DNA of 64,000 bases, taken from positions 124,001 to 188,000 of the forward strand of contig CAJQUW010003639.1 in NCBI GenBank assembly GCA_907163375.1, in the 5' to 3' direction. The notes under the pieces are model-generated. The model worked only from the letters and a program-made list of their open reading frames with translations. It had not been told where the DNA came from and ran no database searches. The position numbers and the translations under genes are program-made. This DNA is from Prostheceraeus crozeri. Lineage: Eukaryota > Platyhelminthes > Polycladida > Euryleptidae. Position 1 is the first letter of the stretch, and each line of letters begins with the position of its first letter. Of this stretch, positions 45,133-59,168 are shown one piece after another.

Positions 45133-45858
45133 AGATCTTGTTGTTTAGCTGAAATTTCAATTTCCGAAATTAAAATGCGGAAACGTAATTATTAATTCAT
45201 TAATTAACTGAAACTTTCTAATTCAATTTTCATCGGCATATGATTTCCTGATTCACCAAATTGATGTTTCATTTCTTGATTGAATCTGAATAACATAGCG
45301 GACCCATCTGTACATATTTTAAAGTTTATTATGGTAATTACGGTTTTTGATATGATCACGCTTATCAAAATACTCTGATTTCTAGGACTGGACATTAGCA
45401 ATAGCAACCCATCGAATTGCTAATTTAACAAACATGGACCTCTTCAAGGTTTTCATGACACGGAGGAGTGTCATATAAACTATTATAGGAATAAATTATA
45501 AACCATTAGAATGAATATTGTTATTCCTCCTGCATTGCTATCATGATCAGTCACTTCCGTTTCACAGAAGAGAGGGCCAGGCATTGTAACTTTTCGTGAG
45601 AGGGAAGCCCAAAACGATTGATTTCTCTTTATTGGCTTTTTATCGGCTTTTTTATTGGTTTTTTTATTTTTATTGTTTTGGGCTTCCCTCTCACGAAAAG
45701 TCACTTCCGTGTCAATTCCTTCAAGATTGCAAAAATTTGCTGATCTCACCTTTGGTGCTGGGTCTCACAAGAGTTCATTTAATAAAATCGAAACTGTATA
45801 CACACTGGGGATTTAATAAATGCTGATTTTCTACTCTATCTAATATACTTACTCTATG
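45133..45858 (-). mobile_element. hAT-like MITE, family A, copy 3 (partial, with insertion)
   Basis: Aligns with the reverse complement of family A. The right TIR is ATATACTTACTCTATG, ending at 45858. The other end is missing. A hairpin-bearing segment of about 150 bp (45561-45710) interrupts it, flanked by the direct repeat AGTCACTTCCGT. Confidence 0.75.
45549..45710. mobile_element. Nested foldback insertion inside MITE A copy 3
   Basis: Perfect 27-bp inverted arms at 45589-45615 (ACTTTTCGTGAGAGGGAAGC, then CCAAAAC) and 45675-45701, with a 59-base AT-rich loop. The 12-bp word AGTCACTTCCGT lies on both sides (45549-45560 and 45699-45710), overlapping the right arm by three bases. The other family A copies lack this segment, so it is an insertion, or a local template-switch product. 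Confidence 0.75.
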
Positions 45859-48330
45859 GCATCGATAATATTCTGATAACTAGAACTAGACCGTCGAAGC
45901 AATGATGGCGTGATCAAAAACAGTCACTGTTCACCAGAAAAACGGAAATGTGAACTGGTGAAAGTTGACAAAATCATGATGTGAACATGGGAAATCATTA
46001 ACCAAATTGTCTATAGAGTTCAAGAACTATTTCATTCCATCGTACCATGTGGTAACAAAAAGTTGTGTGATATCCAACTAATCACTTCTCATTGTTGATG
46101 CTTATTCATTTCTTGTTTTTCCAATGATTGTTATTAAAACGCTTCGTTATAAAGGACGCAAGAATGAATAAAACCTGCCACTGGAGCTGGTGTTATTCGA
46201 TAGGATAATGAACATGTTCAGTTCTAGTGAGGCTTACACAAGTCTTACGCAAGGTCTGCATGTGAAATAGACAGACGCAAGATCGCTTCTCAGGCAGTTA
46301 ATTTGCTATTGACTTCATTTTCTCTTCGCAAGATCTAATCCTCTATAGACAGACAGAAAGTTATTGCCACTTCCATTAGTGTATCTGCTTTGATGACCAT
46401 TAAGACGATAACGTCCCAACAACAACAATACTCTATCTACCTTTTGCTGCGTCACTACAGAATCAAATTTTGATAAATCGTGAAACTTTGTTCTCATTGA
46501 TCATTCTATCGACTAAAAGGTGTATTTAAATACAAAGATCCTAAGGCTGAAGCCCAGCACGCATAGCGCAATGTTGTGGACGTCCGGGACAGTCCTCCCG
46601 GCTTAGGTCCTATAAAGCATTAGTGTTTGACAATTGAAGAGGATTACAATATGCATGATGGACCAATAAGGGTTATGATCAGCCCCACCTGCGAAGCGCT
46701 GAGTGAGTCAATAGATGGACTAGTAGGAAGGCTCCTCCCGCACAGATCCCGTCAAGTTGGGCTCTGAAGTAGTCGTAGGGTAGTGCTTTCTTGTTCTTCA
46801 TTTCTTTTATACATCTTCAGGAGATGTGAAGTGGATACTTCACAAAATATATCGCAGATTTCGAAAGTTTCCCCCCCCCCGTCTTCCTAAGTTGAAAACA
46901 TGAGTTATATAAAAAATGTGTCAAATTATTAAAGTGATTCTCATTATGTTTAACTCTTCAATGGAATGTCTCAGCTTCAACTACCCTCATACGGCAATCG
47001 TGATACAACTTTCAAAAACATCACTCCGCACTACTCAAAACACTTGCAGAGAATTCATTTTCTAATGGAAGTTTTGCACTTAAGATAAAGTCTTCGGTGC
47101 ATCAATTACTCTATGCTTGCAAGATAATAAGCTGATTATTTTCTTTTACAAATGAATCGGCGGATATGAACGCAGAATGCTATATTTTCAATAAAGCGGT
47201 GAATGTATTGAAACTGTTTAATCTTTATCATTTTGAGTTCACTCGATTCTGTCTAATCAACATGTATTTTTATAAACAGTTTTCATCCATCAAAGATGTA
47301 GGCGGGCGGAAGTGAAGAATATCTGCGCAAAAACGAAGAAACAGTAATAGAAAATCAAATGTCACTTACAGCTAATGAGTTTGGACATGAACAATAGCTG
47401 ACTGCCTCTGAAGATTGAAAATGCTAGCGAATAAAAATCCAACAATCCTAAGCATCAACAAAATATTGAAATTTCGAGAAAGACGTTTATCACAGCACAC
47501 GGCACTCTTTTGGAAAATGTGTGAGGAAAAGAAGGCGTCCTTGATTAGGTTTAGAGAGCCTGTATAGCCAACATTGAAGCATGAGCCTATGATAGGTAAA
47601 TCCATTTTATATAACAACATTTAATCAAAAAGGTGTCTTCCGTCTGTAAAATCTTTCATTTTGAACCGAATCTCCTCTTTTCGGTCATGATGAATTCAAA
47701 TCAATCTAAAAAAGTCTTCTTTGTGAAAAAATTAGTTCAAGTCAGAAAAGTACCAAAAAATCCTATTCCTAGCGTAGGAACTCTATCATGGTGAAGAAAT
47801 TTCGTTGTGATCTACTTAAATTATGAAATTATGTATCATGTGAAAGCGCATGAACCGTGCTGTCAACCAGACAATAATTCATGACTCCATTCACATTGAT
47901 TTGGGATTTTTCTTCAATTAGCCTTTTTCCTCCAAGAATTGTCTTCTGATCGATGCACATTTCGCAACTTAGAAATGATGTTTTTACTCTCTTTAAACGA
48001 TGAAATTCATCATTTGTGAGTCTAGTTGTTCCATCATAAGGAAAAAATCAACTATGGATCATCACAATTCAGCAATTGTGAATTTTAAAACATGTTCTAC
48101 ATTCTTTCGACCAGTCTATTCTGATTTTTTCTCAAAATTTCAATTTGATTCTAAAACCACATTTTTTCTCCGGATGTCATAAAAATTCACAAAATTATCA
48201 AAAACCATAATGTAATCATCCATGTGAAATTTTTTTCAAAAGACAATGATTATCATTTTCAAAATCTCTTAAAATTACAGAAAATGTCCTTCTGACCGAG
48301 ATCACAAAGTTATCGGTCACCTGGTATTAT
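45859..48330. other. Non-coding stretch
   Basis: No gene recognised. A run of ten C lies at 46871-46880. The GC-richer part at 46540-46780 has no identifiable gene. Confidence 0.4.
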
Positions 48331-48997
48331 ATAGGACGCATAGAGTAAGTTTGTTAGGTAGAGTGGTAACTCCGCATTTATTAAATCCCAAATGTGTATG
48401 CACTTTCGATTTTATCACATGAACTCAAGGGAGACAGTCGGAATTGTTTCCAGATGTTGGATATGCACATTTATGCAGTTTTGAAGAAATTACAACGGAA
48501 TTGACTGATCATGATAGCAAAGCAGAAGGAAATGATATCATTTCACAGATCGTCCGTGTCATGACAGTCTTGGAGAGGTAATGTTTGTTAAATTGGCAAC
48601 TCAATGACCTGCTATTGCTTTCATGAATTAGAAATGTGAAATTTCAGCCAAGAAAGCACAATAAGATGTCGCCTTTTTCATAAAGACTTCCATTATAACA
48701 CGGAGCGTGAAATTCCCTTGATAATCAGCTTAATTTCCGCTTTGTGAGGATGCTTGTTAGCAAATATTCATTCCTTTTGACATCCAACTTGTTGCATACT
48801 ACTTATATGGGGGCGTCATCTCGGTAGTATTTAAATTGGCAAATTTTGACTTTTTAAAACTACTGAAATAATTTTTCGGACCACGGGAACGTAATCTCCG
48901 CAAAAAACTGAATCTTTTCATGTAAAAATTTTTACTGTATACAGATACTTTTTTGAGTCAATACTCTACCTATATATGCCTACTCTATGATAGGACG
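48331..48997 (+). mobile_element. hAT-like MITE, family A, copy 4 (complete ends)
   Basis: Element 48339-48989 (651 bp) starts CATAGAGTAAG..TAGGTAGAGT and ends ACTCTACCTATATATGCCTA then CTCTATG, as imperfect TIRs of about 26 bp. A perfect 8-bp duplication ATAGGACG lies at 48331-48338 and 48990-48997. Shorter than the 865-bp copy at 38029 owing to internal loss. Non-autonomous. Confidence 0.9.
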
Positions 48998-51900
48998 AAT
49001 ACAATAACTTGCACAAATACTCATTTGGTGTGGTCGCCACTATGATTTTCGAATTCAGCGTGAAAAATTGACTATATACACAAATTTCCAAAGAAAACGA
49101 AGTTGCAAAGTTGAGAAGTCAAAAATTGCACAAAATGTTGCTGTATAAAATGGTTTTACTCTGATATTGAGTTCAGACAGAGGAAATTGGCTTAGATGTT
49201 ACTCTTGCAAACAACGATATGAGCGGGGTACTCTTGTTATGGAAGGTTTTTACTATTCGAATCCAGATGCCACAAATAATTTTATACTGCTGAAAAATAA
49301 GCATGCGATTGTTCCAATGGCGGCTCATATCTGCAGTCTTCATTAAGATTGGACTGGGAGAATTCACGGAATATCTCATTGTCATCGACGAAAATGACTA
49401 TAACTTTGAGAATTGTTGGTCTTCTTTGATATTTTGAAATCGACGAATGACTTCTTCGTTGAAATTTAATCATGATTATCGAAAATGATCTTTTCTTTTG
49501 TGAAAGGGTTTGCAGTAGCAGAGAGGGAAAATCAAAAATATGACTCACTTACATTAAATGTCAATAGTAAGTAGATCAGTGATAAATTTGAAAATGGATG
49601 TGATGGTAGCCTGAATTAAGCAATAGGCAGTTAATTTCTTAACGTTGACATGGCCATGAGCTGCATCCACACATTTACAGCAGTAATTTCCATGTTTATG
49701 TGAATTCAGACATTCCGCAATAATCCATGACATTTAATCAAAATTATTCAACGTAAGTTAGTTGCTGAAATACTATCATTTATTAAAAACTCGATAATTA
49801 GTAAAGTAAGGAAGTCTGAATGATAATAATTCAGGCACGACCTTTTCATACTCTATATTTGCAAAAAATATAAAAATCGACGCGGTTTTGACAACTTTAA
49901 TTTTCGATAAAAATGTCTCCATTGGCGCTTCTTATTGAAAATTCACCGTTAAGTTGAATTTGTTTGATTTGAAATACACATGAGGCATATCTTAGTTAAT
50001 TTTTGCAACAGAAATTGTTTGAATGAACAGCAATCTCATCGATGTGCAAGAGAAACTGCTTTCCATTACAGCCAAATTTTGACAGACAGTTCTAAATGTG
50101 AAAGTCGCAAAGTCTCACCTTTCCTACTATTGTAATTTCCGAGATTATCCCAAAGAATTGAGATTTATGAAGCAAATCTTTACATATTCTATCTAAGCTT
50201 GATGCAGGATGGAAACTCATTTCGTTACTGTCACGCTGCAACTTTCTTTCATGTTCAATAACTTTGATTGTTACTTCACGGCGATTCGTTCATCGTGCTG
50301 CCTACGTGTGAGACGAACAGAAAATTGCCTTTTCAAAACGTGTCTGATTTAAAAGTGTCAGCTTCAACTGTGATAGACCGAAATAAGCACACATTGAGAG
50401 CCCTAATGACCCTCTCGATCTTATTGATGTTTCATCTGAGACTTCATTTGTGAAGAAGGTAACAAGTACAACATGATTCAGGGTAACAAAGTGCCTCATG
50501 GTAGCTACAAAAGAACGGTTCAATAATTTTCATTACTTCAAGAAAGAAATCAAGTTACTTACTAGAAGAACAAGCAGCAATTAATCTCTTCTCCTGTTTT
50601 GATGTGAATTGAGGAGCAAGTTGATGTGTCAGAAATATGAAAAACATTCTGCCGAGCAATCTGCCCATTCAAATTATGAGGATGTCTCTCAATGATGAGG
50701 ATAAGATCAGATCTGGCTAGCACTACGAGATTGCGCTTTCTAAGAGCGCTCGAATGTCAGAATCGATAGGTCCTTAATAAGTTAGTGGCATAGATGCACA
50801 CTAGAGGACTGTAATACATTTTCAAAACTAGTTCCTAAAACCTGCTCGCCTAGTAACCGCATCTCTCTCCAGTGCTGGCTTCTATTCTCGCCGAGCAAAC
50901 TTTCAAAGCCATGGATGGACCCAGCTTGAGTAACACATACCTCAAACTACATCAATTCAATCATTTTTGGGTGACATCGACGTTCAAGATGTCGCGAACA
51001 AGAAAGTGGTCGGAGAACGTGGTTCTAAATCATTATCCTAATTCTGTGTATAAGCAGAAATAGTTGTATCTCTGTATCGTACTGTATTTCTGTCTGAATT
51101 GTATTGTCACCAATAGACTGAAACATTCGAGACTTTATCACCATTTCATGTGACCCAAACGGAAGCCATTTTGATGGTCGAAACCTATCTTCCTTCACAG
51201 CTAGCATTATCCATTATTCAATTTCTACGTTCATTTATGAGTAAGAACAGTTGTCTTATGAAAGATTGATGAAACTTCAAATAGAAGGAAAGCAGTGACA
51301 CCTCCGCAGAGCTGTCATGTACTTCACGGTAGCTGCTCATTGATGAAGGGTTTCGAATTCCTGATTAAAAAACTTCAATAGAAATGTCGCTTGATATCCG
51401 AGCGGCGATTGAACAGGAAATGGGAACTGGAGAAGATATTCTCTTTCTTTAGAAATTCATTTCCAGTTCATTATGAAAAGTTTGGTATTACATGCATGGA
51501 ATTGTCTTCAGCAAACAGCTGCTGCCTATTCCAGCCTCGGCTTTACTGTCAGATTCTTTTCATCTTCATTGTTGATACATCACATTTTCTATAAAATCAG
51601 AATTTATTCAATTTTTCTCATGCCTCACAAAAACGCATCAGAGGAAGTTGATAGTGTCTAAAATGAAAAAGCAATGAAATTACATGAATTGTGCGGGATT
51701 TCGCCCAAACCATTGTGACAAAATTGCAATTTTATAATTTCATTTCATTCTCATTTTACGTAATGTTACTCAAAAGGTAGGAACATTATCTATGGGAGTG
51801 ACCAAGGACGTGTCTTTGCCGAAGAGCTGCACACCACCCCACAGATATTTGAGACAAGCAATTGAGGACAAGTTCATGACAATTGTGGAACATCGAGGAA

Positions 51901-53973
51901 GTTGCTGTGATCCTATGAAACTAAAAAAATGACAAATCGATAAAGGAAAGCAAGAACATTTGATTATGAGGCTTCTTCATGACATAGACCCACTGGGCTG
52001 CATGATTTTTATGTACATTGCTCCGTTGAACTATATAAAACCTAAACTCGTTGAATGAATTTTAGAAAACACAAAATATACTATAGACTCGTAAATTGTA
52101 TATATTGTAATATAAAGTGAATTGCATTTCAAAAAAGGTCCTGTACATTAAACTGTTAGATCGCTAAATGCGAGCTCGCTCGGATAGGCACCTTAGAACA
52201 GTGGATCAAATGAAAGTGAAATTTTAAAGGATCGAGGATATAGGAAGTCGAAAAAGTCATTGAGCAATGACGAATTTGCAGGGATGGTCTCATTGGAGGG
52301 CCTGTAGGTTTGGGAACAGGTGAGGGATAACTTGGCTCATGGGTCAACCGGTGAGTCCCCTTTGGCCTGAAATATTTTTAACATATTTCAGGAAAGCAAG
52401 GCATTGTTTTCAGCACTCAATGTTAATAAAGACGTCCGTATCATTTGTGAGAGGGATTTAATATTTTCACAGTTTTGACTTTTGAACATGGATGAGCAGA
52501 TTGACACACTGAGCTGTTGTTTTGAAGGTACATGGAACGCTGACATTCCCATCGGTCGACTACTGATAAATCTCGTCGGATGGGATGGACTGGAGTAAAA
52601 CGCGTCCCATGGGCATCCCTGCTAAATTAAAAAATAAAATAATAACTAAGAAATTAAAAAATACAAAAAATATTACTTCAAGTCGCTGTAATGCTTTCAT
52701 CCTCCAATTGCTATGTTACAGTCTGCCAACCATCTTCACTGCGATAACTATGAAAGTAGGTGTAAACAAAGACGATCTTCGGCTAGTTGATTCTGAAAGC
52801 AAATCGTCTCACGGACTCTGTTATACGTTCGAAAGAGATTATTCAATAAGACCCGTTTAATACCATCGATAACTCTAGTTCGAGATGGCAGTCAGTTATA
52901 CGCTAATGAAGGCCTTACTTCCTGTAAATAATCCATTTTCATTTAGGTTTCATTAATGAATGATTTTTATGACGCGTTCGTGAACACCCGTCCATTAAAG
53001 GATTATGACGGTTAAATGAGGCGTCATGAATGTTTCATTTGATTAATGACGCGTTGTAGGACAAGCCTATGAACATGGAGAACAATAGCACGCCGAGGAC
53101 ATGCGCTGTTATGACAACGTACCTGAGCGTTAGCGGCCTTCCCTGGCTGACTAAGGAAGTAAACCGCAGCTTCACGGGTTGTTATCAAAGCTGCTTAATC
53201 GTTTGATGAAATAGCTTTCAAAAACTTGCCTTGCGAGAGGAATTTGGAACTATTGCATAATTCAGTTATTTGAATCTTCTCAGGATCTAGCTGGCTCATG
53301 TATAGTCCATGAAGTGTTCTTCGATACAAGCTGATGATTTTCAGTCAGAGAGAGCTGAGTACCTCAATATGTGTCCTCAATTATATGTTTATTTACACAC
53401 CATCAGAGCTTCAGAAGAATAGAATTTCCGTCAGGATTCCCTATTTTAAATTCCCTTCAAAATTGTTTTTTCGGAATGCCGACCTACCTGTGAGCAAGGC
53501 AAGCACATTCCTCTCGAGCTGCCGTTTATTTTGGAAAATTGACTGACGATTTGATGGAAATGAATCTCATAAGCAGATAATTTGTAGAACTTTGTACAAA
53601 TTGAAAACTGTTCTGGCTTTGAATTCTCCATTGTCTGCCGTGAATGACAGAGATAAGCGCTGACTAGAATCTCCCGGGACTTTATTTGAACTCATTTGAA
53701 ATTCCAATGGAAACATTTCTCGTCAATATTTGCTACAATCTGATGCTGCAATTGTTTATCCGAGAGATAATGAATGCCTCACATCGCAGTATGATATTCT
53801 CATTCAGCAGAGCACTCGCATCGCCGCAGATCTCAGTGGTGTCCATCATTCGGCCAGTAGCTGATTCTTCAAACCATGCATAGAAATCCGAATTTTCGCT
53901 TTGTTTCGGTTAGTGAGTTTGAATGATCAGCAGCTGTTTGTTGGTGGTAATTTCAGCCGGCCGGCCATGCGAC
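48998..53973. other. Long stretch without a recognised gene
   Basis: AT-rich with many short frames on both strands. I saw no domain, no paired splice-supported exons and no terminal-repeat element. It could be intronic. Confidence 0.4.
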
Positions 53974-56458
53974 GATTGCAATTAGAATACGAATACGAGG
54001 ACAGCTTATTAGCCGATTGCTAGTAGAATACAAATACGAGGGCAGCTTACAAGCCGATTGCAAGTAGAATACAAATACGAGGGCAGCTTATTAGCCGATT
54101 GCAAGTAGAATACGAATGCGAGGACAGCTTATTAGCCGATTGCAAGTAGAATACGAATACGAGGACAGCTTATTAGCCGATTGCAAGTAGAATACGAATA
54201 CGAGGACGGCTTATTAGCCGATTGCAAGTAGAATACGAATACGAGGACAGCTTATTAGCCGATTGCAAGTAGAATGCGAATACGAGGACAGCTTATTAGC
54301 CAATTGCAAGTAGAATACGAATACGAGGACAGCTTATTAGCCGATTGCAAGTAGAATACGAATACGAGGACGGCTTATTAGCCGATTGCTAGTAGAATAC
54401 GAATACGAGGACAGCTTATTAGCCGATCAAGTAGAATACGAATACGAGGACAGCTTATTAGCCGATTGCTAGTAGAATGCAAATACGAGTGCAGCTTATT
54501 AGCCGATTGCAAGTAGAATGCGAATACGAGGGCAGCTTACAAGCCGATTGCAAGTAGAATACAAATACGAGGGCAGCTTATTAGCCGATTGCAAGTAGAA
54601 TGCGAATACGAGGACAGCTTATTAGCCAATTGCAAGTAGAATACGAATACGAGGACAGCTTATTAGCCGATTGCAAGTAGAATACGAATACGAGAACGGC
54701 TTATTATCCGATTGCTAGTAGACAATGCGATTTAAATACGAGGCGCAGCTTATTATCCGATGCAAGTTAGAATACGAATACGACGACAGCTTATTAGCCG
54801 ATTGCAAGTAGAATACAAATACGAGGGCAGCTTATTAGCCGATTGCAAGTTGAATACGAATACGAAGGCAGCTTATTAGCCGATTGCAAGTAGAATACGG
54901 AAGGCAGGACAGCTTATTAAGCCGATTGCAAGTAGAATGCGAATACGAGGACAGCTTATTAGCCGATTGCTATTAGAATACGAATACGAGGACAGCTTGT
55001 TAGCCGATTGCTATTAGAATACGAATACGAGGACAGCTTATTAGCCGATTGCTAGTAGAATACGAATACGAGGACAGCTTATTATCCGGTTGCAAGTAGA
55101 TTACGAATGCGAGGACGGCTTATTAGCCGATTGCAAGTAGAAAATGAAAACGAAGGCAGCTTATTAGCCGATTGCAAGTAGAATACGAATACAAGGGAAC
55201 GGGGGAAGGGGACAGCTTATTAGCCGATTGCAAAGTAGAATACGAATACGAGGACAGCTTTTATTAGCCGATTGCAAGTAGAATACGAATACGAGACGGC
55301 TTATTAAGCCGATTGGCAAGTAGAATACGAAATACGAGGACAGCTTGATTAAGCCGATTGCAAGTAAAATACGAATACGAGGACAGCTTATTATACCGAT
55401 TGCAAGTAGAATACGAATACGAGGACAGCTATTAGCCGATTGCAAAAGTAAATACGAATACGAGGACAGCTTATTAGCCGATTGCAAGTAGAATACGAAT
55501 ACAGGACGCTTATTAGCGATTGCAATTAAGAAAATGGAAACGAGGCAGCTTATTAGGCCGATTGCAAGTAGAATACAAATACAGGACAGCATATTAGCGA
55601 TTGCAAGTAGAATACGAATGCGAGGACAGCTTATTAGCCGATTGCAAGTAGAAATACGAATACGAGACGGCTTATATCGATTGCTAGTAGAAAATGAAAA
55701 ACGAAGGCAGCTTATTAGCCGATTGCAAGTAGAATACAAATACGAGGACAGCTTATTAGCCGATTGCAAGTAGAATACGAATACGAGGACAGCTTATTAG
55801 CCGATTGCAAGTAAAATACGAATACGAGGACAGCTTATTAGCCGATTGCAAGTAGAATACGAATACGAGGACAGCTTATCAGCCGATTGCAAGTAGAATA
55901 CGAATACGAGGACAGCTTATTAGCCGATTGCAAGTAGAATACGAATGCGAGGACAGCTTATTAGCCGATTGCAAGTAGAATACGAATACGAGGACAGCTT
56001 ATTAGCCGATTGCAAGTACAATACGAATACGAGGACGGCTTATTAGCCGATCTAGTAGAATACGAATACGAGGACAGCTTATTAGCCGATCAAGTAGAAT
56101 ACGAATACGAGGACAGTTATTAGCCGATTGCAAGTAAATACAATACAGGACAGCCTTATTAGCCGATCAAGTAGAATACGAATTCGAGGACAGCTTATTA
56201 GCCGATTGCTAGCAGAATACGAATACGAGGACAGCTGATTAGCCGATTGCAAGTAGAATTCGAATACGAGGACAGCTTATTAGCCGATTGCAAGTAGAAT
56301 GCGAATACGAGGACAGCTTATTAGCCGATTGCAAGTAGAATACGAATACGAGGACAGCTTATTAGCCGATTGCTTGTAGAATACAAGTACGAGGGCAGCT
56401 TATTAGCCGATTGCTATTAGAATACGAATACGAAGGCAGCTTATTAGCCGATTGCTAG
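53974..56458. repeat. 41-bp satellite array, about 60 copies
   Basis: The unit GATTGCAAGTAGAATACGAA plus TACGAGGACAGCTTATTAGC plus C repeats with a strict 41-bp period at both ends. Variants include GCAAGT/GCTAGT, ACGAAT/ACAAAT and GACAGC/GACGGC/GGCAGC. Between about 54720 and 55700, and again near 56130, single-base insertions and deletions become frequent. Long minus-strand frames over the array are by-products of the repeat. Confidence 0.97.
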
Positions 56459-59168
56459 ATCTTTAGAAGAAATCAAATATTTGAAACATCCAACTGCTGT
56501 TAGAGAGATTCTCGCCTAAAGCGACTTATTGTCAGTAATATTTATCCAAATTGCGGCTTTGGCACCAGAAAGCGGAAGCGTCTACAGAAATATGACATGT
56601 ACAAACTCAATTTTCATCTAGAGACTTGAAATTCTATGCGTTTCATGATAATAGTTAGCTGAAGATGAAGTTATATAACAGAAACACACTAAGAATTTTT
56701 CCTTGCATAGGCAAATTTGCATACAATTTACATCTACAGGTACGTCCAGAATGTGTATTAGATGGACAAGTGTGCGGAAATGTGATGTGTTTTGTGATAG
56801 AGATGTTGAATTTTCTATGCAAAGTCACATGCGAGTATTTGTTTGTTGGGGTATTGTCGTTTGAAATAAAAAAGAAATAAAGTAAAAGAAAAAAAATAAA
56901 AGAATCATTCGCTTTATTGATGGAAAATATGAAAATTTGTGTCCTAACTTACAGTACAACAAATCTTTATCTATTTGCACCCTACAGGTACATACGAAGA
57001 GCTAGCTACAAGACAAGGGTGCATAAGCGCGTTTTCGACCTAGAGACTTGAACAGATAGGCTATGCTCTTTCACAAGACGGTAGCTGCAGAAAGGAATCG
57101 TTTATTCATGGTAAAACTCGAAAGTTTGTGGCTTAGCTTGTGGAAATCTGCATCCGTTTGCATCTGCAGATTGTTACAAGTATTGTTGAACAGGTGACTG
57201 AGAAATCTAACCGCCTGGAATGGATATAATTCAGAAAACATAGCTGACACGGTGATAGCCATGCGGAAAGTAATCTACAGCGCTTCATTCTGATTGGGTG
57301 TTGCAGATGTCGCAGATCTATCTGCGATTTCATTGGAGTAACCGTGTTTCTTCTATATTTCGAACAGACTCGTGACTTCAATGGAAAGATTATGAATGTT
57401 CCACTAAGTAGATTTTCCTAGATTTCTGATATGTTGATAACAGTTTTTTTCTCATACAGCATAAACCCACTCTTGAACTATTGCAATTTGTGGAGGGTTT
57501 AAATATTTATTGTCTGGACTATTGTATATGAAGAAAAATGATGTAATCCTGACTTCTTACAAAGCACACTGATGATATGCATGCCGGTTGACTCCTTACT
57601 GTAGCCAATGAAACCCGCCATCGTTTAGGGTATCGTTGTCATGACCACAACGCTTTATTGTTTTCGACACCGTTTCTAGTAGAGGGTAACTTTATTATTA
57701 TAGTCTCGGATTTCTATGGTTCAAACTTTGAGGCCGCAGTTTATGCTCAATAATCTCTTCCCGTTTCACTCTCTACTTCCCCATCAGCTGCTTATCACTC
57801 GAATTACACTATAATTTCATTTTCCTGCCATCTTACCATTAGAAATCGGTTTAATAAGTGGTTATCTAGGCTTTTAGTTGCTTTTCTGTCCACATCAAGT
57901 AAACTTGGTTTGTTTACAGTTCCTGTATTGAGGGAAGGTGCTCTCACAAGATCCGCTCAAATTTGAATCTAAGCGCACGTAGAGTTTTTCCTAGTGTAAT
58001 ATATAATAACCATTCTACTTGCCCTCTAAAAATATAAAAATCTATCAAAATTGTTGTGTGCATATATTGAAGTATTCTGCATGAGGACATGTCATGGCTT
58101 CAACTGTGACGATTGTTTTAGTCATCAGAGTTCCACACTAGTTGAACGCAACGTTTTCAATGTAGGCGTGTGGACATACACAATATTGGAATAGGAAACA
58201 ATAATGCAAAGAAAACATGATTCACAACTGTTGTCATTGCTGTGATTAAGTATATTAACCTAAGTTGCAAAGTTCTGATGAGCAAATTATCCTTGTTTAC
58301 ACCTCGTGCGAAGCTCCAGTAGGCCACATTCTCGTCAACCTAAGCGGGTTCAGATCAGACACTCATTAATTCACGGACATGACATTGATGAATACTGAGA
58401 AGAATTGTACGAGTTGAAAAAGGGACTGTGGGATTTTGATGAGTTAAAAATATTGTTCCAGTTGACTTAGTGAAGTCTTGATGACAGCTATCCTTGACTA
58501 ATGAAATTGTTTAGTAATCAATGAAATTGATGATATTTCTCTGTGTATTTCTATTTGACATGCAATGAGTAGATGATTGATAAGACCTGCAAAGTCAAGA
58601 ACTCCTCTGGGCATCATCATCGAATTTATATTTCAATTATCTTAAAAGAAATCAAAATATCAAGATTGTAGAACGACGCTCCACATTGTGCGGAAGTGCA
58701 GGCAGAGGAAGATGCCTACAATGTCACCAAATTTTGACAATTCTAATTCGCACTAATTGCAGCCGATTTCGACATATTGAATCATTGAGTAGGAAAAAAG
58801 CCAACAATCTGCAGGACGCAGTTGCCCCAAGGTTGGGGCGGCATCTACACCAGGACCAAATGATTCATTATCAGTTAATTCCCGGTGATTATTGATTGCT
58901 TGGTGAATTTCCTTTTTTTACTAACTAGTGTCTGAATCCGGTAACGAACATGACCTCCAACTCAGCTGACATCCGCGAAGAACATCTGACAGAGAGGAAA
59001 GACAAAGCTTCATATACCATCAAGAGACATCAGGGCTGTTTTCCATTGTAGTACAAGTAACAAAGGCAAGATACGTCCAGAGAATGGTAAGAAGGAAAAT
59101 CACAACTCGATTTCTTGAATTCTTTGTGACCAATCCATCATCAATATTGACTCGATCACAATAAAAGA
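56459..59168. other. Spacer between two satellite arrays
   Basis: No gene recognised. Weak similarity between about 56560-56760 and 56985-57180 (shared CTAGAGACTTGAA and CTACAGGTAC words, period about 425) suggests an old tandem duplication. Confidence 0.4.

Noticed and set aside
46871-46880. Run of ten C
   Set aside because: Simple homopolymer, possibly with length error.
55164-55769. A 201-codon minus-strand open frame with repeating LISCPRIRILLAI-like peptide
   Set aside because: It is a read-through of the 41-bp satellite (frames shift by indels in the array) and has no start, splice or domain support.
53974-56458. CRISPR-like array
   Set aside because: Units are contiguous with no unique spacers, and the genome is eukaryotic. 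This is a satellite.
57133-57381. Minus-strand peptide HPIRMKRCRLLSAWL, reminiscent of the GPCR DRY/ICL2 region that could pair with the GPCR exon at 21285
   Set aside because: No DRY motif or transmembrane segments flank it in frame, and the downstream hydrophobic pattern is absent. Chance resemblance is more likely.
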